This document shows positions 10,570 to 21,885 of a stretch of 64,000 nucleotides of DNA, one piece after another. The notes below the pieces were generated by a model. That model was not told the DNA's origin, did not search any database, and saw nothing but the letters and a program-made list of their open reading frames with translations. Source of the DNA: Blattamonas nauphoetae (Eukaryota > Preaxostyla > Oxymonadida). A program made the translations under genes and the position numbers. The stretch's first letter is position 1, and the number at the start of each line of letters is the position of its first letter. The DNA lies in the NCBI GenBank assembly GCA_033064195.1, contig JARBJD010000013.1, positions 372,001 through 436,000 on the forward strand, read 5' to 3'.

Positions 10570-13500
10570 CTCCTTTCGTCGACCAGTCTCGCATCACCTC
10601 AACTTACACCTCAAGACAGCCACACCTTACATCATCCCACTTCTTTGAACTTGACAGGATCAACCGATGTATGTTGTGCACTTTTCTCAACTTTATCCTG
10701 TTTCTCCCTTGTTTTTATGTCGTTTTTCACTATTTTCATTGTTTTTCTCGCTTCAGAACGCGTTCATTTCTACGCTGAGAGATCTCCAACAACAAAACCA
10801 AGAATTCAATGCCAAAACATTTTCTCAGATGCAGCAGTCGATTGAACTTCTGTCTCAACGGATAGAATCTATCGATAATCAGTTCAAACTCACCCACCAT
10901 CAGAATCCACAAAAATCCATTTCAGATGACCCAATATCGGATTTTCAACAACAAGACGATGATAGACCCACCAATAACGATGATACCTTCCTTTCTAGTG
11001 AGTCATCGACGAATACATCCCGTTCAGAAGATACTGATTTCGACCACTTGCACTTCGAAGCATTCCGTGAGTCAGTCGATAGCATTCTGCACGAACACTC
11101 AAAAATGTTGTATAGTCTCGAATACACACTTTCACGTGTTGAGAAACGAGTAAACACGTTTCAAACGGCCCAACCGAACCGAACTCGCCCCATCCTCTCT
11201 CAATCCTTTCAACGACATGCTGCCTCTAAGTCTTCGACTTTACAAGCGACAACAGACACTTGCCAACAGGATGAATCGCTTTTGCAGAGCTCATCTGGAA
11301 TGCGATTCTTTGAAACTCTGCAAAAGCACGACACTCTCGAAAAAGAGAGAATGCAAACGATTTCAGATGGATTCACAAGTGCTATATGGGTTTGCGAACT
11401 ATTTTGATCATTTTTTCCTCTTAAGCCCGATCGCATCATCAGATTGGAACGAGAGAACAACGAACTCAAAATTGAACTCCAAAATTTGAAATCATCCATT
11501 CCACATTTGATCTCACAAGAAGTTGATAAGCGACTTTGTTCGATCGAATCAAATCGTCAAAATTCCTCAACAATCGTCCGTCAGAGCAGGAGGCATCAAC
11601 AATCACTGAACAAACAGGTTTCCTCTTCTAAACCTTTATTTTTCTTCACCACTTCCTATTTCAGACAAAATCAGCTCCTATGGTCAGTCAGGGAGATACA
11701 AATGTAGAAACCACATTGGATATGACCATCAAACATCAAACAGAATCTGCACCAACGCTCTCTGAAGTGACAAGTTTAATTGATCAAAGAATTCAACAAC
11801 TGGAATTCACACGGGCTAACAGCGATACAGTGATCCTCTCTATGATGCAGCAGCTCCTTTCGACGATGTCTCGGCCTCAAGAATCACACCATTCACGTCT
11901 ACCATCAATTTCCTCTCCAGTCGATATTTCGTCTCAACCACCATCAAATGATCAACAATATTCAAAGTTCTTTCAAAATCATCCTCTGACCGAAGCTCCT
12001 TCGGTCGTCTCATCAGCTTATCTTCTGGGGCATCTGGATCGATTTCAAGACAACGATTTTTCACTTATACGAGAGATAATTGAGGCATCGAGCCCCATTA
12101 TTGGATTAGTGCTTGGAGAAAACGATATAACGATCCCCAAAATCGAAGCAGCGATAGAACAACAAAAGGCAAAAATTGTAGAGTATGTCGATGAGAGATT
12201 GCTTGATGTCCTCAAGTCAATGGGATCAGATGCACCTGTTCTATCCGACGTTGATGTTGAGGTTATCGAAAACGAACTTTCTGGTCTATTCAAGACGCAA
12301 GCTCATGTCAACCAGCTGATCTCCCAAAAGGGTGCCAATGACGATATGAGCATCAAAACCACAAGAACTTCGTCTGAAAAGGATGAAGATGCCGAGAGTA
12401 AATCCATAGACACTGATAACCCTTCAGGATCTGACGATCAACAGGACGTTGAAACAAGATCCCACCAAACCTCTCTTTCGACTGCTGCTCTCCCCGAACA
12501 ACAAACCCTGGCTGACCAACAATCTCCTCCACTCGTTTATGACCGACAAGACTCTATAGAACGCATGTTAGCAGATTTGGATGAACAGCTGGAAGAGATC
12601 CGACAAGGCGACAATTGGGATGAAATTGGAGGCGAAGATTGGGTTTCAGACAAAGCCTCATCCACAAAAATGGCCGAAGTCGAAAAACATGACACAAATT
12701 TGCCTTCTGTCCCATTAACGGAACGACCGTCTGAAACAGCTTCGATCCCGCAACAGACTGAACGATCTCAAGCTACTATTCGCGGTCCAAATGAAATGCA
12801 AGATGAAAGAAAACGAAGAACGGTATTATTATGCCTTCTTCTGTCCCATAAATTCCGAGAATTGGGCGACGAAGTTGGGATGGAGGTTTTGAAGAGTGTT
12901 CTGAAGGCTGTGGAGTTAAAAGATGGAGTGAAGAGTGGGAGCGACATGAGCGAGTCTGGGCTGGGACATGTGACTGAAAATCGAACAGACTCGAGTGGGT
13001 TTGAGTTTCTTTTTTTTTTCTCGTTCACCTCGCTGTTTCTCCATCTGCATTCTCCTTCATTCTCGTCATCTTCTCATCTCTCTCCCTCACATTCATCTTC
13101 TCTCTTCCCCCTCTCATCTCTTCTCTCTTCCTCCAGCAACCTCCCCCACAAAATGAGCAGCATGCAATCTCGTGACTCCATCTCCACCTCAATCACCTTC
13201 CCATCCGAACTCAACTGGACAGACAATAATGGAACTGATCCGGCCAACCCAAAATATTGGCAAACTGCTCTCCAACGCCTCCACGAAGAGAAACGACAGC
13301 CGAGACAGATCAAGGAGATCACACACGAGTTCATGGAAGAAGAAGAGGTGGAAGAAAGTGACGACGAGGAACACTCGACCCAACTCGACAACGGATCAAA
13401 AAGCGACGAAATCGCGTTTCCTCATCGAATCCTCCCAAACCAACCGAGTTCACACACAATCGACTTCCCTCCATCCTCTTCAGACACCAACAAGCACGCC

Positions 13501-14621
13501 CACTCCCTCAACGACAACATAATCATGAAGACACAATCACACGACTGGAACCTGCCAATCCCGTCACACACACCGGTCATCCCTCCTTCGCCAGTCAGAC
13601 ATCAAACGGCACTTGATAGCACGTTGAATGGTTGGAGAGATTTCTCGGCTGATCATGGGGACGATGAGTGGGTCGAGGATTTGGGGGAGGAGACGGGAGC
13701 GACAGGAGGTTTGAAGAAGGGGGGTTAGGATTACGTTCTTTGTTCATTTTTTGAGTGTTTTTGATTGTTTTCTTGCTGTGTCAGGCATTCTCTTGCATTC
13801 ATATTCACTTTTTCTCTTTATTTTCCTCATCTCGTCTGGTTTCCTTGTTCTTCCCTCCAAGCTCCGATCACTCGCCCCCGCTCGCTCTCTCATTCCGACG
13901 CGAGACGACCGAAACAGACCGAGATTCTCCTCCACGCGGAGACTGACGAAATCGGCAAACTGCAAATCGAGAAAGGTGTGATGGCAGTTCTCTCAGATCA
14001 TGTTTCTGTGATTTCTCTCTTCTCGTCCTCATTCATTCTGTCCTTCTTTCCTCTCCTCTTCCCTTTTCACCTTCATCCATCTCTCTCTCGCTTCTCCTTT
14101 CAGTCACCAACCCTCCCATCTCCGTCCAACTCCTCTCCCCCCACCCAGAATCCCCCAACAGCCAGGCCTCCAAAGTGACCACAATCCAAAAATCCCGCAG
14201 AGCCCTCCAAACGAAAGAATCAGCACGTCGAGCCGATCCTGATGGTGAAGAAGGAGAGACACACGGCGAGGCGTTCCAAAGTTCCAGAAGACAGAGTTTG
14301 GGGATGGGATTGAGTATGTCGACACCCGACGTGAACATGTTACATCTGGACACGATGGTTGAACCAGCGTTGAGTGAGAGGATATCGTCATTAACGAAAG
14401 GAAGGTATTTGGATGGTGTGGGGGCAGGGGAGGGGAAGAAGGAGGGGGATGGGGAGGAGACGAACGTGTATTGGGTCGTGGATGAGATGGAGCCTGATGA
14501 TCTTGATTCTGAGGTGGAATCTGTACAAATAACACAGAGTGGGGAGGAAGAAGATGAGGAAGAGGAAGAGGGGAGTGAGGAGGGAAGTGATGTGGAGGAA
14601 GACGAGGAAAAGGAGCATTAA
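10570..14621 (+). CDS. Seven-exon coiled-coil protein with acidic C-terminal tail (start uncertain)
   Basis: Proposed exons after the element: up to 10668, 10757-11389, 11426-11617, 11665-12998, 13137-13708, 13862-13975 and 14104-14621. Introns of 88, 36, 47, 138, 153 and 128 bp are pyrimidine-rich and start GTATGT, GTTTGC, GTTTCC, GTTTGA, GTTTGA and GTGTGA. Phases match at every junction, giving one frame of about 1,120 codons from exon 2 onward. The protein has Gln/Leu-rich coiled-coil stretches (LQQQNQEFNAK, MQQSIELLSQRIESIDNQF, RLERENNELKIELQNL, VTSLIDQRIQQLE), a polar middle, and an acidic tail (EEEDEEEEEGSEEGSDVEED) ending at TAA. No enzyme domain is recognised; a cytoskeletal or scaffold role is only a guess. 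The 138-bp intron is a multiple of three without stops and would be misread as a Ser/Phe/Leu insert. The 5' end is disrupted by the foldback element. Confidence 0.7.
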
Positions 14622-14813
14622 TTTAACCCAGAATTTCTTTTTGACTTTTTCCTTGGCTACACGAAGACATTCTTCATTTCATTTCACTATTGAAGTATAT
14701 ATTCTCTCCTCTTCCTGGTATAGACAGAATTAACGAAATGGGCCAATGTGTCAAAATGAACAGACCTTATCAATAGTGATCGAGTTCACCGAAGAAAGAA
14801 CTAAACGACAAAG

Positions 14814-17044
14814 TTAAAACGGGATATTATTCTTTATATCCGTGTCATAGATAATAGCCATGGCCAGGGAGACCAGACCAAGCACAACCCCCACAATGAG
14901 GACGAGATAAGCGATGATAATTTTGGGATGGCTTTTTTTGTGAACGACTAGGTATTTACGGATATATTTCTGGTACAGATCATCATCTGCCGGGTTGTCT
15001 GGGAGAGTGAAGTTATTTTGATTAGATCGATAGTTTCGTTCCGGTGGTGTTGGTGAAGGTTCAATTCCCCGCTCCGACGATACTGGGCTTGAAAGAGCAT
15101 GAGAAACAACCTGAGCATCATCAGTGCTTTGTCGGGCGGGTGTGGAGTATTCAGTAAGTTCAATAGACATGCGGACATTGTCATCTGGCGTCGGTGTGGC
15201 TGCCATTCCATAACTCGGTGCTGGCGTCATCGCCGGTGACTGAGCAGCAAGTAATCCCATTCTGGACTGTGTCGGCTGCACACTTGTTTCGTGGCCGGGT
15301 GATAGACCGGAAATTTGGCCGTCGGAATCGATCTGATGAACACGACGTGGGGCGACTGGTTGACGGAATATTCGACGTCTTCGGGTCACTCTCACCGTTT
15401 TCGTTCGTTTCTGAGGCTTGTGATCGTCGGATTCTTCAATCGGATTGATTTCGACGTCATTTGTCTGTTCTGATTGTGGAATGGCATTGGGATTCTTGTC
15501 ATCGTCTCCAAACTCAGAAGGAAGTGAATCTTCATTTGGAATAACAGCGGGAGGGGCCTGTTTCCCTTCATCATCCTCATTGTCCGATACTTCAGTTTCT
15601 GTTTCATAATCTTCCCATTCTTCCTCCGGTTCTTCTCCGGGGACAGGTTCGCCAAGGGGGATGTTGAGGATGATTCGTTTTCGGTCCAGATTGACAGCAA
15701 CGTCAGGCCGGGTCTTGCATCGGATGTAAAACAAAGGAGGAATTATGAAAGCGACGGCACAGCCAGCGGTTGAGCCATTAATGTCGAAAACCAACGCAAC
15801 TTGATATAAGAAGCATGCCAGAAGGCTGGTGAAGAAAGTGATAATGGTTCCTGTAATCCCTGTAGCTATGTGGTGCTTGGTCAAACCACAACAAAGTTTG
15901 ATTTCTTTCCAATGTTTTGGAATAAGGGGAGGAGGGGCTCCGTTTCCGTACATCTTTCGCACTGGAGTTGCTTTGTCCTTCTTGGCGAGATCATAGACCA
16001 CGCGGATCATACTGTAGAGGGAGGACCGTGTCGGAAGCATGAGCAGCGGATATGACAACACGACAACGAGCAGGACACCAATACGAGCAATAAGAGCAAG
16101 GATGTCTGTGTCTCCGTAGAGATTGAGGATGTTTCCAGGCGAATTGGCGCTGAAGAAAGTGTTTGTGAATTGGAGGTATCCGAAGATGGCGCAGAAGAAG
16201 TAAATGGCAGCCACAATTGAATATCCCGTAATGCTGATCTTGATCATCAATTTCATGGATTTCTGTTTGATTTCGCCTTGAAGGATGGGAATGCTCTGGT
16301 GGCACCCGAACGCGAAAGAAAGAGTCGAGAAGCACTGGAAGATGGTGAGCGAGCTGTGAAAAGCTTCTGGCTTGTCATGGACAACAACTGTATTGGGCAG
16401 GAACATCCGGAAGATCACGACAAACACGGCATAGACCATGATGAAGCAAGCAAATGTGTTGGCGACAGACAAGCTTTCAACTCGGCGAAACCACGAGAGG
16501 GGTTGAAGAACAAAGAATCCAATGAGGATTGCAATAAACCATCGGTTGAGAAAGAAGTTGCCGGGTGGGACACCAAAGGCACGGAGGAACGAGATGATGA
16601 AGTCGCCAGCGAGGACTGAATAGGACCAGAGAACGCAGAAGCATTTGATAAAGACAGTTAACGACACGAGCATAAGTCCAATTGGTCCATAGAGTCTAGC
16701 TCCGATCTGAATATGGTAAGAAAGATGAGACGAGAAGAGAACCACACATCTCCGAAAGTGTATGTCATTGTAACATCAGACGCATACATGCAGTAGTAGA
16801 AGGTGAGATAAGAAAGAAGTCCGAAGACAACGAACATCAAGATTGCTGGCACAAGACCGGCCTTGGCAAATGCGAAAGGAAGACCCAAGGTTCCAGAACC
16901 GATGACCATATTGACCAGGTTCATCGACCCAGATACCAGGTTACTTTCCTTCTTTCTGGACTTTGTTTTTGGGACCACAGCAATCACGGGATCTGCCAGC
17001 GGTGGCTCGCTCATCGGAGAAATTTGTTCTTGTGGTTTGATCAC
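14814..17044 (-). CDS. Amino-acid/auxin permease family transporter (SLC38-like), two exons
   Basis: Exon 1 is 17044-16748 and exon 2 is 16706-14814. A 41-bp intron (16747-16707, GTGTGG...TTCAG) joins them in phase 0, giving 729 residues. Family signature: an unstructured N-terminus, then SGSMNLVNMVIGSGTLGLPF, the Gly-rich first transmembrane segment of the AAAP superfamily. Further hydrophobic helices follow, and RPDVAVNLDRKR marks the end of the tenth. A polar, acidic loop of about 230 residues (EPEEEWEDYETETEVSDNEDDE and onward) then precedes a last helix (IIIAYLVLIVGVVLGLVSL). AAAP members carry neutral or cationic amino acids with H+ or Na+; the substrate here cannot be read. The long loop before the last helix is unusual. 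The gene is convergent with the coiled-coil gene (192 bp apart) and divergent from the EFR1 gene (185 bp). Confidence 0.85.
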
Positions 17045-17229
17045 TTAATCTTCCTCTCTGAGAAGAATGACGAACCAGACAGTAAATTCCGATTTCAAAA
17101 TCTCACATACCTTTTATGGACGAGAGTGGAACCGAAACCAACAATTCAAAACGTTTTGAGGACATGACATGATCTGAACGCCATTCGAAATCATCTCACT
17201 GTACATCACAAACAAGCATCCCCATTCAT

Positions 17230-18210
17230 ATGAAAATTGTCATCCTCTATTTCTCAAATACTGGTTCAACCAAAACAATGGCCACCAAATTCCAGAAACA
17301 CCTCGAAAGCGCCAACCACGCTGTTTCTCTTCACGATGGCTTTGCGATTCTCAAACAATACATGGCTTCAGGCGAAAAAGAAGTGACACCTCTTCTGTCA
17401 AAATATCATGACACCCTCCGTGATGCCGATGTAGTCGGAATAGGGTCGTATGTGTCATACTTCACGATCGCAGATGGAGCAGCCAAACTTCTCACGGAGC
17501 AGGCCACTCCAACAACACTATTTGCATCCATGAAGTACTATTTCTCATTTTCGAGCTTCGGGAGCTTTGAGGGGCAAACAAGGGATTATCTCGCGACATA
17601 TCTCCACAACAAAAATGGGGATGCGAAATTTCTTGGATCTGTCGCACAACACGACCCAGAGAATTATCTACCGCTTCAATCATCTCGTGGATTGCTTGAT
17701 GGTATGCGAGACTCAGAATTGAAGAAGGTGGACGACTTTGGGAAGGATCTCGTCGCTCGTCTCAGCGGTGATGCACTGCCACCCATGCACAAAATTGTGG
17801 AAAAAACTTCTCACTCCGCTGATGCAAAGCCACACGCTCCATTTGGAACAATCAAGATCGATTCGGAGAAATGCATCAAGTGTTACAAGTGTGTGACCGT
17901 GTGCCCGTACAACGCCCTCGCCAAGCCAGAAGAAGGGGCAGCTGTGAAGATTCCAGTTTGGGACGCTGATTTGTGTTATGGATGCGGCCGGTGCTTCAAT
18001 TATTGCCCTGTTCGAGCGATCGAATTCCCGAAGGTAAAATCGGAAGAGAAAGAACAATACTATTGGGGAAGACATGACGAGAAGCTCAAAGTTATTTCTC
18101 CACCACACTCTCTGGTGGTTCTGAGCCGAATGGTGCCGATCAAGAAAGTTGTCATTCCTCTCGCTCTTGTCGCGTGTGTCGGAATCTTCTTCGTCACCCG
18201 AAAGAAATGA
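17230..18210 (+). CDS. EFR1-like flavodoxin-ferredoxin fusion, copy A
   Basis: 326 residues, ATG 17230 to TGA. Residues 1-~170 form a flavodoxin-like domain; the phosphate-binding loop SNTGSTKTMA sits near the N-terminus. Two 4Fe-4S motifs follow at ~217-265: CIKCYKCVTVCP and CYGCGRCFNYCP, each Cx2Cx2Cx3CP. A hydrophobic tail (VVIPLALVACVGIFFVTRKK) could anchor it in a membrane with the redox domains in the cytosol. Proteins of this EFR1 type are typical of anaerobic bacteria and anaerobic protists and are thought to shuttle low-potential electrons; the exact partner is not known. Two more copies lie at 23.5 and 44.3 kb. Confidence 0.88.
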   Translation: MKIVILYFSNTGSTKTMATKFQKHLESANHAVSLHDGFAILKQYMASGEKEVTPLLSKYHDTLRDADVVGIGSYVSYFTIADGAAKLLTEQATPTTLFASMKYYFSFSSFGSFEGQTRDYLATYLHNKNGDAKFLGSVAQHDPENYLPLQSSRGLLDGMRDSELKKVDDFGKDLVARLSGDALPPMHKIVEKTSHSADAKPHAPFGTIKIDSEKCIKCYKCVTVCPYNALAKPEEGAAVKIPVWDADLCYGCGRCFNYCPVRAIEFPKVKSEEKEQYYWGRHDEKLKVISPPHSLVVLSRMVPIKKVVIPLALVACVGIFFVTRKK

Positions 18211-18458
18211 AGCCATATTTTCAAACTATTCTGTTTGTACGTACATCTCACGACGAAGCTCTACTTATTTGTCCCTAATTTCGACTTTTGAACGATCTCG
18301 TGTTGCATTGGTGGGACATAAAAACAGAGAGTCATCTGATATTTCACTTCTATTTTGGTTGAAGACTGAATTGGTAACATCTTGACATCTGTTTTTGGAA
18401 AAGTCAGGATTTAAGAGAGACATATTGCTTCAATGGGTGTGATCTGCTTTCAATCTCA

Positions 18459-19556
18459 ATGGAAGACGACACTGCATTTCAATCTCACGAACCCGCAACT
18501 ATTCAAGCACAGACTGCCGCTGCTGATCGGATGTTCGTCCCAGAGGGTGAACCTTTCCTCAATTTCCATCAGAATTCAGGAATGTCGGATGAAGACGAAA
18601 CGCAGCTGTCGTTGGAGGACCACTCGACACTTTACTGCTCACTTGTCGCCCTTGTGAAGGCGCAATACCCATTTGATGAACGCCTTGAAGACAAAGCCGC
18701 CTGGTTTTTGAGGTACTTGCCCAAAAGAATGGATGAAATGGATCTGAAGCTGTTTCTCTTCACAGACTTGGTTCCCTCTTCAGACGGACCGTGTTCGGGT
18801 TTTGTTGAGAGCATCCTGACTCTTTTGTCATCTCGGCACTCGAATGTGGTTGAAGCGACTGTCTCGTTCCTTTTCCAATCTCTCGATGCTGCGTCGCTTG
18901 ACAATCAATACCAAATTATGGGAACAGATTTCGTGGCCAAAGTGTTAGCGGCTCTTCAGCCTGACACACAACCGCTTTCAGGAAATGAAGGGATCATCCA
19001 AAATCTTGTCGAAATCCTCCCAATTGTTGCCCTCCTCACACTTCCAGATACTCTGATGGAACTGAACATCACTACTGCGGTCGATATATTCAACCATCGT
19101 GAAATGATCTTTCAGAAGGTCGTGCTCCCATCGTCACAATTTTTGACATTTCTGCTCACCAATCGGCACGACCTAAATCGTGACTTGGCCAACTCCTTCA
19201 CGTATCTGTTGCGCTCACTCATTCGAATAGGCCCATTTCATCGTCCAACATTGGAATTTGTTCTGGCGTCCCCGATAGTTATGGCTTTCACAAATTATCT
19301 ATCGTTGATCGAGAACCATCATGAACTCTTAAATACTTTCTACGACATCGGCTTTTCGCTGGAAGAATGGACAGAAGAAGACGCCGAAGTGGAACAATCA
19401 GCGAAACGGATGATACAAGCTCTGTTTTCGGAAGGATTGGAAGACACACTCGAACAGATACTGCTGCACGACAAAGGCAGAGATGCAAATCACGGTGTTG
19501 TGGATGAATGTCATTCAATCTCACGGAGACTGGGATCGAATGTGAAAAGGTGCTGA
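18459..19556 (+). CDS. Small ARM-like protein, copy 1
   Basis: 365 residues, ATG 18459 to TGA. The N-terminus is short and polar; after EPFLNF comes a conserved all-helical core: STLYCSLVALVKAQYPFD, then LVPSSDGPCSGFVESILTLL and SRHSNVVEATVSFLFQSL. Another conserved block is REMIFQKVVLPSSQFLTFL, followed by IGPFHRPTLEFVLASPIV and SAKRMIQALFSEGLEDTLEQIL. The Leu/Ile periodicity and loss/gain of single helices among paralogues resemble ARM/HEAT solenoids. It is the first of three same-strand copies between two EFR1 genes. There is no signal peptide and no catalytic motif. Function is unknown. Confidence 0.82.
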   Translation: MEDDTAFQSHEPATIQAQTAAADRMFVPEGEPFLNFHQNSGMSDEDETQLSLEDHSTLYCSLVALVKAQYPFDERLEDKAAWFLRYLPKRMDEMDLKLFLFTDLVPSSDGPCSGFVESILTLLSSRHSNVVEATVSFLFQSLDAASLDNQYQIMGTDFVAKVLAALQPDTQPLSGNEGIIQNLVEILPIVALLTLPDTLMELNITTAVDIFNHREMIFQKVVLPSSQFLTFLLTNRHDLNRDLANSFTYLLRSLIRIGPFHRPTLEFVLASPIVMAFTNYLSLIENHHELLNTFYDIGFSLEEWTEEDAEVEQSAKRMIQALFSEGLEDTLEQILLHDKGRDANHGVVDECHSISRRLGSNVKRC

Positions 19557-19773
19557 CTGGCTGCATCACGAATGACGCGTCGAAGCTGTCTCTCTCGAAT
19601 GACTCCATAATGATTTCTTCAGACTCACCTCGGATGTTGGGAATGCACTATTTGCTCACTCTTATGAACGGACTGTCTGTCATACCTCCAATCGTCAAGA
19701 AGTGGTCTGTCTTTTGGGTTCGTTGTTCTCCACGCGGCAGTCTTTGATTGTCTCGTCTTCAACCGTCTTCTCT
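19533..19773 (+). repeat. Conserved 3' flank of ARM-like copy 1
   Basis: From the last codons past the stop, about 240 bp match the region after ARM-like copy 3 (22865-23103). Shared words include AAGCTGTCTCTCTCGAATGA, CTCACTCTTATGAACGGACT and TCGTTGTTCTCCACGCGGCA. Copy 2 does not have it. It may be a retained 3' UTR or a former longer C-terminus: an alternative frame reads KLSLSNDS in both copies. Confidence 0.7.
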
Positions 19774-20550
19774 CCAATCAATTCCCTGCGTCCCTAACAA
19801 AACAGCTATAATCAGATCATCTTCCCAATGTCGACTCTTGGACCATCACAAAAACATTTCTCGTATTTCTCGTCCAAATGGTGTGCGCCCCACATTTCCG
19901 CCATTCCACACCCATCTCCGATATGTGTGAGGTGTGCTCTGTGATTTCTGCAGTCATATATTTGTGCCATCGGCGTTTTTTTCCATATCGTCTTTCTCCA
20001 TCTCTGTGATCCTTCTCAGCCTTTTATTGCCTCTCAGACCCACATGAAGACGACGAAGCCACTCCAACGTCGACACCGATGATTCGCTCTCGCTGCCTCT
20101 CGCGTCGCACACTTCCAGCGACGCTGATCCAATCTGAAGCGAAACATGGTCACACGACTCATCTCTGCGAATGAGACGAAATGAAGATGAGAATTGACCC
20201 AAAAACAGTCCTTTCACGTCGCAGTACCATTCAGATATCACACTTTTGTGTTAATTCTCTCTTTCGCGGCATCAGCATCGTTTCTCCTCTTCTGTCATCT
20301 TGGCGTCACCTCACTCCCCCTTTCAACTACATCAAGACCACTAACACGACGTTCTAATTCATGAGGATAGAACATGACAAGAAACAGAGAACTGAATCAT
20401 AACACAGAGAATGGAGACTGAAAGATAATGGAGGAAGAAAGAGTTTAAGTGTGTAACAATTCATTATTTAATGTAATGTCGAGCTTTTTTGTGATATTTT
20501 GGAAGACAGTGCACTATTGGATGAATGAGTTGATGCCCAGATTGTTGAAT
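19774..20550. other. Intergenic stretch, nothing recognised
   Basis: Roughly 780 bp before the next ARM-like gene. No repeat, RNA gene or credible open frame was recognised. Confidence 0.5.
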
Positions 20551-20559
20551 GGGTAGATC
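20551..20559 (+). promoter_or_regulatory. GGGTAGATC start-proximal motif, copy 4
   Basis: The same nine-base word as upstream of the large ARM-like genes, here 23 bases before the ATG at 20574 of a small ARM-like gene. Its reuse in front of a different ARM subfamily supports a shared regulatory or initiator role. Confidence 0.4.
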
Positions 20560-20573
20560 TTCATCATCATTCC

Positions 20574-21656
20574 ATGTCCCTCGATCCCAGTGTGTTCCAG
20601 AAAAATTCTGAAGCTGATACTCCTCACATGTCTGTCAGTCTACCAACAATCGATTCAGAACGTGAACCTTTCCTTCATTTCCCTCTCAACACAGAATTGT
20701 CATCCCAGGACGAATCGATGATTTACAATTCGCTTGTTGCCCTCGTGAAAGCTGAATATCCTTTTGACGATGCACTTCAAGACAAAGCTGTCCTTTTCCT
20801 GCAGTACCTCGAACCGGAATTGAATTACGAAGATCTTCACGCGACAATCGTCACATGCCTCGTTCCCTCTTCAGACAAACCGTGTTCCAGCTTTGTTGAA
20901 AGTATTTCCACTCTGTTGTCATCTCCACACACGAAAGTGGTTGAAGCAACGTTGTTTTTGCTCTCCACCACTATCCTCGATTCATCAACAGAGATTAAAT
21001 ATCAACTCGTCGTGTCAGATGTCGTGACCAACGTTTTAGCGACAGTTCGACCTCACACACTGCCCGTTTCAGGAAACGAAGAGATGTTCAAAGATCTTAT
21101 TCGGATCGTCAGATTTGGTACCATCCTTACCTATCCGAGCCATCTCGAGAACCTCGGCATCACTACTGCAGCCGCAACGTACAAACTTCGTGAAATGATC
21201 TTTCAAAAGGTCGTGCTCCCATCGTCTCGATTAGTAGGATCTCTGATCTCGAATCGACACCTCTTGAGTATCGACTTGCTGAGCAACGTTCTGTACCTCT
21301 TGACCCAATTACTTCGAATAGCTCCGTTCCATCGTCCAACGTTGGAATATGTCCTCGGATCTCAGATTGCGATGGCCATTCCAAGTTGTCTTTCGTCCAT
21401 CGAAAATAGTACACACATCTATCATGCTATCAGCCTCCTCCGCATTTCGTTCGAAGGATGGAAGGAACACGACTCAGAACTGGCTCAATCAGCGAAACGG
21501 ATGATCCAAGCTCTGATTTCAGAAGGCTTCGAAAACACACTCGAACAAATCTTGAAACGCGACAAAAACGAGCATTTTGGCGAGTATATTGCTCGATTTT
21601 GTCACTCCATCACAAAAATGCTGGGATTGAATGTGATGAAGCTGGAACCAAATTAA
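20574..21656 (+). CDS. Small ARM-like protein, copy 2
   Basis: 360 residues, ATG 20574 to TAA. It aligns along its length with copies 1 and 3: EREPFLHFPLN, SLVALVKAEYPFDDALQDKA, LVPSSDKPCSSFVESISTLL, REMIFQKVVLPSS, PFHRPTLEYVLGSQI and SAKRMIQALISEGFENTLEQIL. The C-terminus (MLGLNVMKLEPN) differs from the sister copies. Predicted all-helical and cytosolic, function unknown. The start is favoured by the GGGTAGATC motif just upstream and by the length of the N-terminus matching copy 1. Confidence 0.82.
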   Translation: MSLDPSVFQKNSEADTPHMSVSLPTIDSEREPFLHFPLNTELSSQDESMIYNSLVALVKAEYPFDDALQDKAVLFLQYLEPELNYEDLHATIVTCLVPSSDKPCSSFVESISTLLSSPHTKVVEATLFLLSTTILDSSTEIKYQLVVSDVVTNVLATVRPHTLPVSGNEEMFKDLIRIVRFGTILTYPSHLENLGITTAAATYKLREMIFQKVVLPSSRLVGSLISNRHLLSIDLLSNVLYLLTQLLRIAPFHRPTLEYVLGSQIAMAIPSCLSSIENSTHIYHAISLLRISFEGWKEHDSELAQSAKRMIQALISEGFENTLEQILKRDKNEHFGEYIARFCHSITKMLGLNVMKLEPN

Positions 21657-21885
21657 TCTCAAAAAGAAGAATTGTTTCCTTTGTCACTTCACTCTTCTAC
21701 CATTTCGACGAAATCACCAATCAACGTTGATTTTACTCAGGTTGTTGAAAGAGACAAATGGAAAATCGATCTGTAAACCGAGTGGACAATGGGATGATTC
21801 TCTCCTCTTTTCAATAGAAAGCGGAATTGCCGCTTTGCATGCACGCACTGCTGCGTATTTGAATCATTCACCCGAATCCATACCA

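Noticed and set aside
9284-10778. Matching 140-160 codon open frames in both arms of the foldback element
   Set aside because: They are the same arm sequence read from both sides and contain no transposase motif. They reflect the inverted repeat, not genes.
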